DNA from: Sporomusa sp.
Lineage (GTDB): Bacteria; Bacillota_C; Negativicutes; Sporomusales; Sporomusaceae
NCBI GenBank assembly: GCA_029256645.1
Contig: JAQSXM010000236.1
Location: forward strand, 1 to 6,587
Direction of reading: 5' to 3'
DNA length: 6,587 nucleotides
Part shown: positions 5,626 to 6,587 of the stretch, piece by piece
How the letters are laid out: each line of letters begins with the position of its first letter
Numbering within the stretch: position 1 is the stretch's first letter
Program-made: the position numbers and the translations under genes
Notes under the pieces: generated by a model
Database searches by the model: none
What the model saw: the letters and a program-made list of their open reading frames with translations, nothing else
What the model was told of the DNA's origin: nothing

Positions 5626-6240
5626 TTACTGGTAAACCATTCCCACAGTAATCAATGTCAGATAATTATTGGCAGCATGGAGGATGATCGGTGTCCATAA
5701 AGACTGAGTCCGGTAATATAAATAGCCAAATAGCCCGCTTAGTATTCCGACATATGTTGCATTACCAAGTATATTCCAGCCTACAATTCCGCTTGTAGAC
5801 CAAACCGGGATATGAAGGGCTATAAACATAAGACTAACAAGAAAATTCGCCCTGAAGAAACTTGTTTTCTCTGCGAACTTATTTAGCAAAAACCCCCTGA
5901 ATGCTGTGATTACCGGGTTTAGCCAATAGCCTGCCGGCCAGGCAAACCATAGCTTGCCCTGGCCCATAAGCACCGCCTTAGTTAAACTGATACTTATAAA
6001 TACCAGGCCTAATCCCAGCCCCCAACTTATACCGCACAGCCATCTGTCCACTCTGAGCCGGAGATAGTCTGGTATACGCTTACGGTCTACATAATGAATG
6101 TAAAGCAGCATCGGCAAAATAGTGCCGATGATAAAGCTCCCGGTAATGGTGTTTTGGACATTTATCCAAACAATTAAAAATACCCAAACATATAGGACGA
6201 TACATTCCATACCAATTTTTCGCAAAATTATACCCCGCAA
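5626..6240 (-). CDS. CPBP/Abi-family membrane protein lacking the catalytic Glu-Glu pair
   Basis: A 204-residue integral membrane protein with about six hydrophobic segments (about 12-30, 32-51, 68-92, 131-147, 150-175, 180-202). The CPBP intramembrane protease family (CAAX prenyl protease-like, often linked to bacteriocin self-immunity) has three motifs: EExxFR, FxxxH and HxxxN/B. The second and third are present here as F139-H143 (FIALH) and H188-N192 (HAANN). The first reads V110-I111-T-A-F114-R115, so both catalytic glutamates are replaced and protease activity is doubtful. The start is the TTG at 6240-6238: GGAG (6251-6248) lies 7 nt upstream. The first ATG, at 6210, has no ribosome binding site. 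The gene stands between the MCP terminator and the C-x-P repeat gene; no terminator is visible between it and the latter, so those two may share a transcript. Substrate and role are unknown. Confidence 0.8.
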   Translation of the reverse strand: MRGIILRKIGMECIVLYVWVFLIVWINVQNTITGSFIIGTILPMLLYIHYVDRKRIPDYLRLRVDRWLCGISWGLGLGLVFISISLTKAVLMGQGKLWFAWPAGYWLNPVITAFRGFLLNKFAEKTSFFRANFLVSLMFIALHIPVWSTSGIVGWNILGNATYVGILSGLFGYLYYRTQSLWTPIILHAANNYLTLITVGMVYQ

Positions 6241-6288
6241 TGATAGTCTCCGGGCCTATTATTTGCGGGACTTGTATTTTTTAACCAT

Positions 6289-6325
6289 AAAAAGGCCAAT
6301 AGGCACTAACTGGTGCCTATTGGCC
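6289..6325 (-). terminator. Strong intrinsic terminator after the chemotaxis receptor gene
   Basis: A perfect 13-bp stem (6325-6313 with 6306-6294), 6-nt loop CAGTTA, then five T (6293-6289) on the minus strand. It lies 17 nt after the TAG stop of the receptor gene and separates it from the CPBP gene. On the plus strand the stem is followed by a pyrimidine-rich stretch, so weak bidirectional action is possible. Confidence 0.95.
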
Positions 6326-6342
6326 TCTTTCTCTGCTCTCTG

Positions 6343-6587
6343 CTACACCTTAAACCGCACAACCATGTCTTTTAATTCAGCAGCCATACTTGTTAACTCT
6401 TCAGCACTGGCAGCCACGGTCTCAACAGCTTCGGCTGTTTGCCCGGCGGCATTGGCTACATCTTTGCTTAAACCGGCAGTCTCCTGTAAGCCCTGAGTTA
6501 GACTGTCAATCAATACTACAATCTGGTTAGAAGTAGCCACTTCATCATCTGCCACCTGCATAATCTGATTAATATCGGTAACCGTTT
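6343..6587 (-). CDS. Methyl-accepting chemotaxis protein, C-terminal 80 residues (partial, runs off the right edge)
   Basis: This is the tail of an MCP cytoplasmic signalling domain, the long antiparallel coiled coil that controls CheA kinase. The reading frame is open to the window edge (first whole codon 6585-6583). The heptad-rich text reads like the second methylation helix: TDINQIMQVADDEVATSNQI, then AGQTAEAVETVAASAEELTS, then an end of the type ELKDMVVRFKV, matching the usual 'AASAEELSSMAEEL...V..FKV' ending of Firmicute MCPs. The Gln/Glu pairs in this part are candidate methylation sites. There is no CheR/CheB-docking NWETF-type pentapeptide at the C-terminus. The sensory domain, membrane segments and kinase-contact hairpin tip lie outside the window, so the ligand cannot be guessed. 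A strong terminator follows directly. Confidence 0.9.
   Translation of the reverse strand, partial: TVTDINQIMQVADDEVATSNQIVVLIDSLTQGLQETAGLSKDVANAAGQTAEAVETVAASAEELTSMAAELKDMVVRFKV

Overview
The window looks like part of a chromosome from a moderate-GC, Gram-positive-type (Firmicutes) bacterium. The basis is a serine T-box leader, strong AGGAGG-type ribosome binding sites, sigma-A promoter spacing, frequent GTG/TTG starts, and a mix of c-di-GMP and chemotaxis signalling genes. The gene style suggests a motile, possibly spore-forming anaerobe such as a member of the Negativicutes (Sporomusaceae). That placement is an impression from reading, not a search result.

Layout. The left edge (1-589, minus strand) is the N-terminal half of serC, phosphoserine aminotransferase. 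Its upstream region (590-975) is fully structured: a consensus sigma-A promoter (926-954), a T-box riboswitch with specifier UCC and acceptor-pairing UGGC (both fitting tRNA-Ser), the T-box terminator (694-723), and an unexpected second terminator-like hairpin just before the serC ribosome binding site. Upstream of that, an ABC transporter ATPase (2411-3250) and a CCA tRNA nucleotidyltransferase (976-2397) form a tight two-gene minus-strand unit in which the ribosome binding site of cca overlaps the stop codon of the ABC gene. A 161-bp divergent intergenic region with a perfect AGGAC-CAAA-GTCCT inverted repeat separates them from a plus-strand gene (3412-5127) for a PAS-GGDEF-EAL protein. That protein has a degenerate cyclase motif but an intact-looking c-di-GMP phosphodiesterase domain.

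The right part is all minus strand. It holds a small protein with an acidic head and seven regularly spaced C-x-P units (5233-5505), preceded by a potentially structured leader. Next is a CPBP/Abi-type membrane protein (5626-6240) that lacks the catalytic Glu-Glu pair, and last the C-terminal end of a methyl-accepting chemotaxis protein (6343 to the right edge) with a perfect 13-bp terminator.

Functionally the window is a patchwork: serine biosynthesis controlled by tRNA-Ser charging, tRNA 3'-end maturation, an export ATPase without its permease, c-di-GMP turnover and chemotaxis. No prophage, transposon or CRISPR array is visible. The points most worth a second look are the double control of serC, the pseudo-protease-like CPBP protein and the C-x-P hexad protein with its leader.
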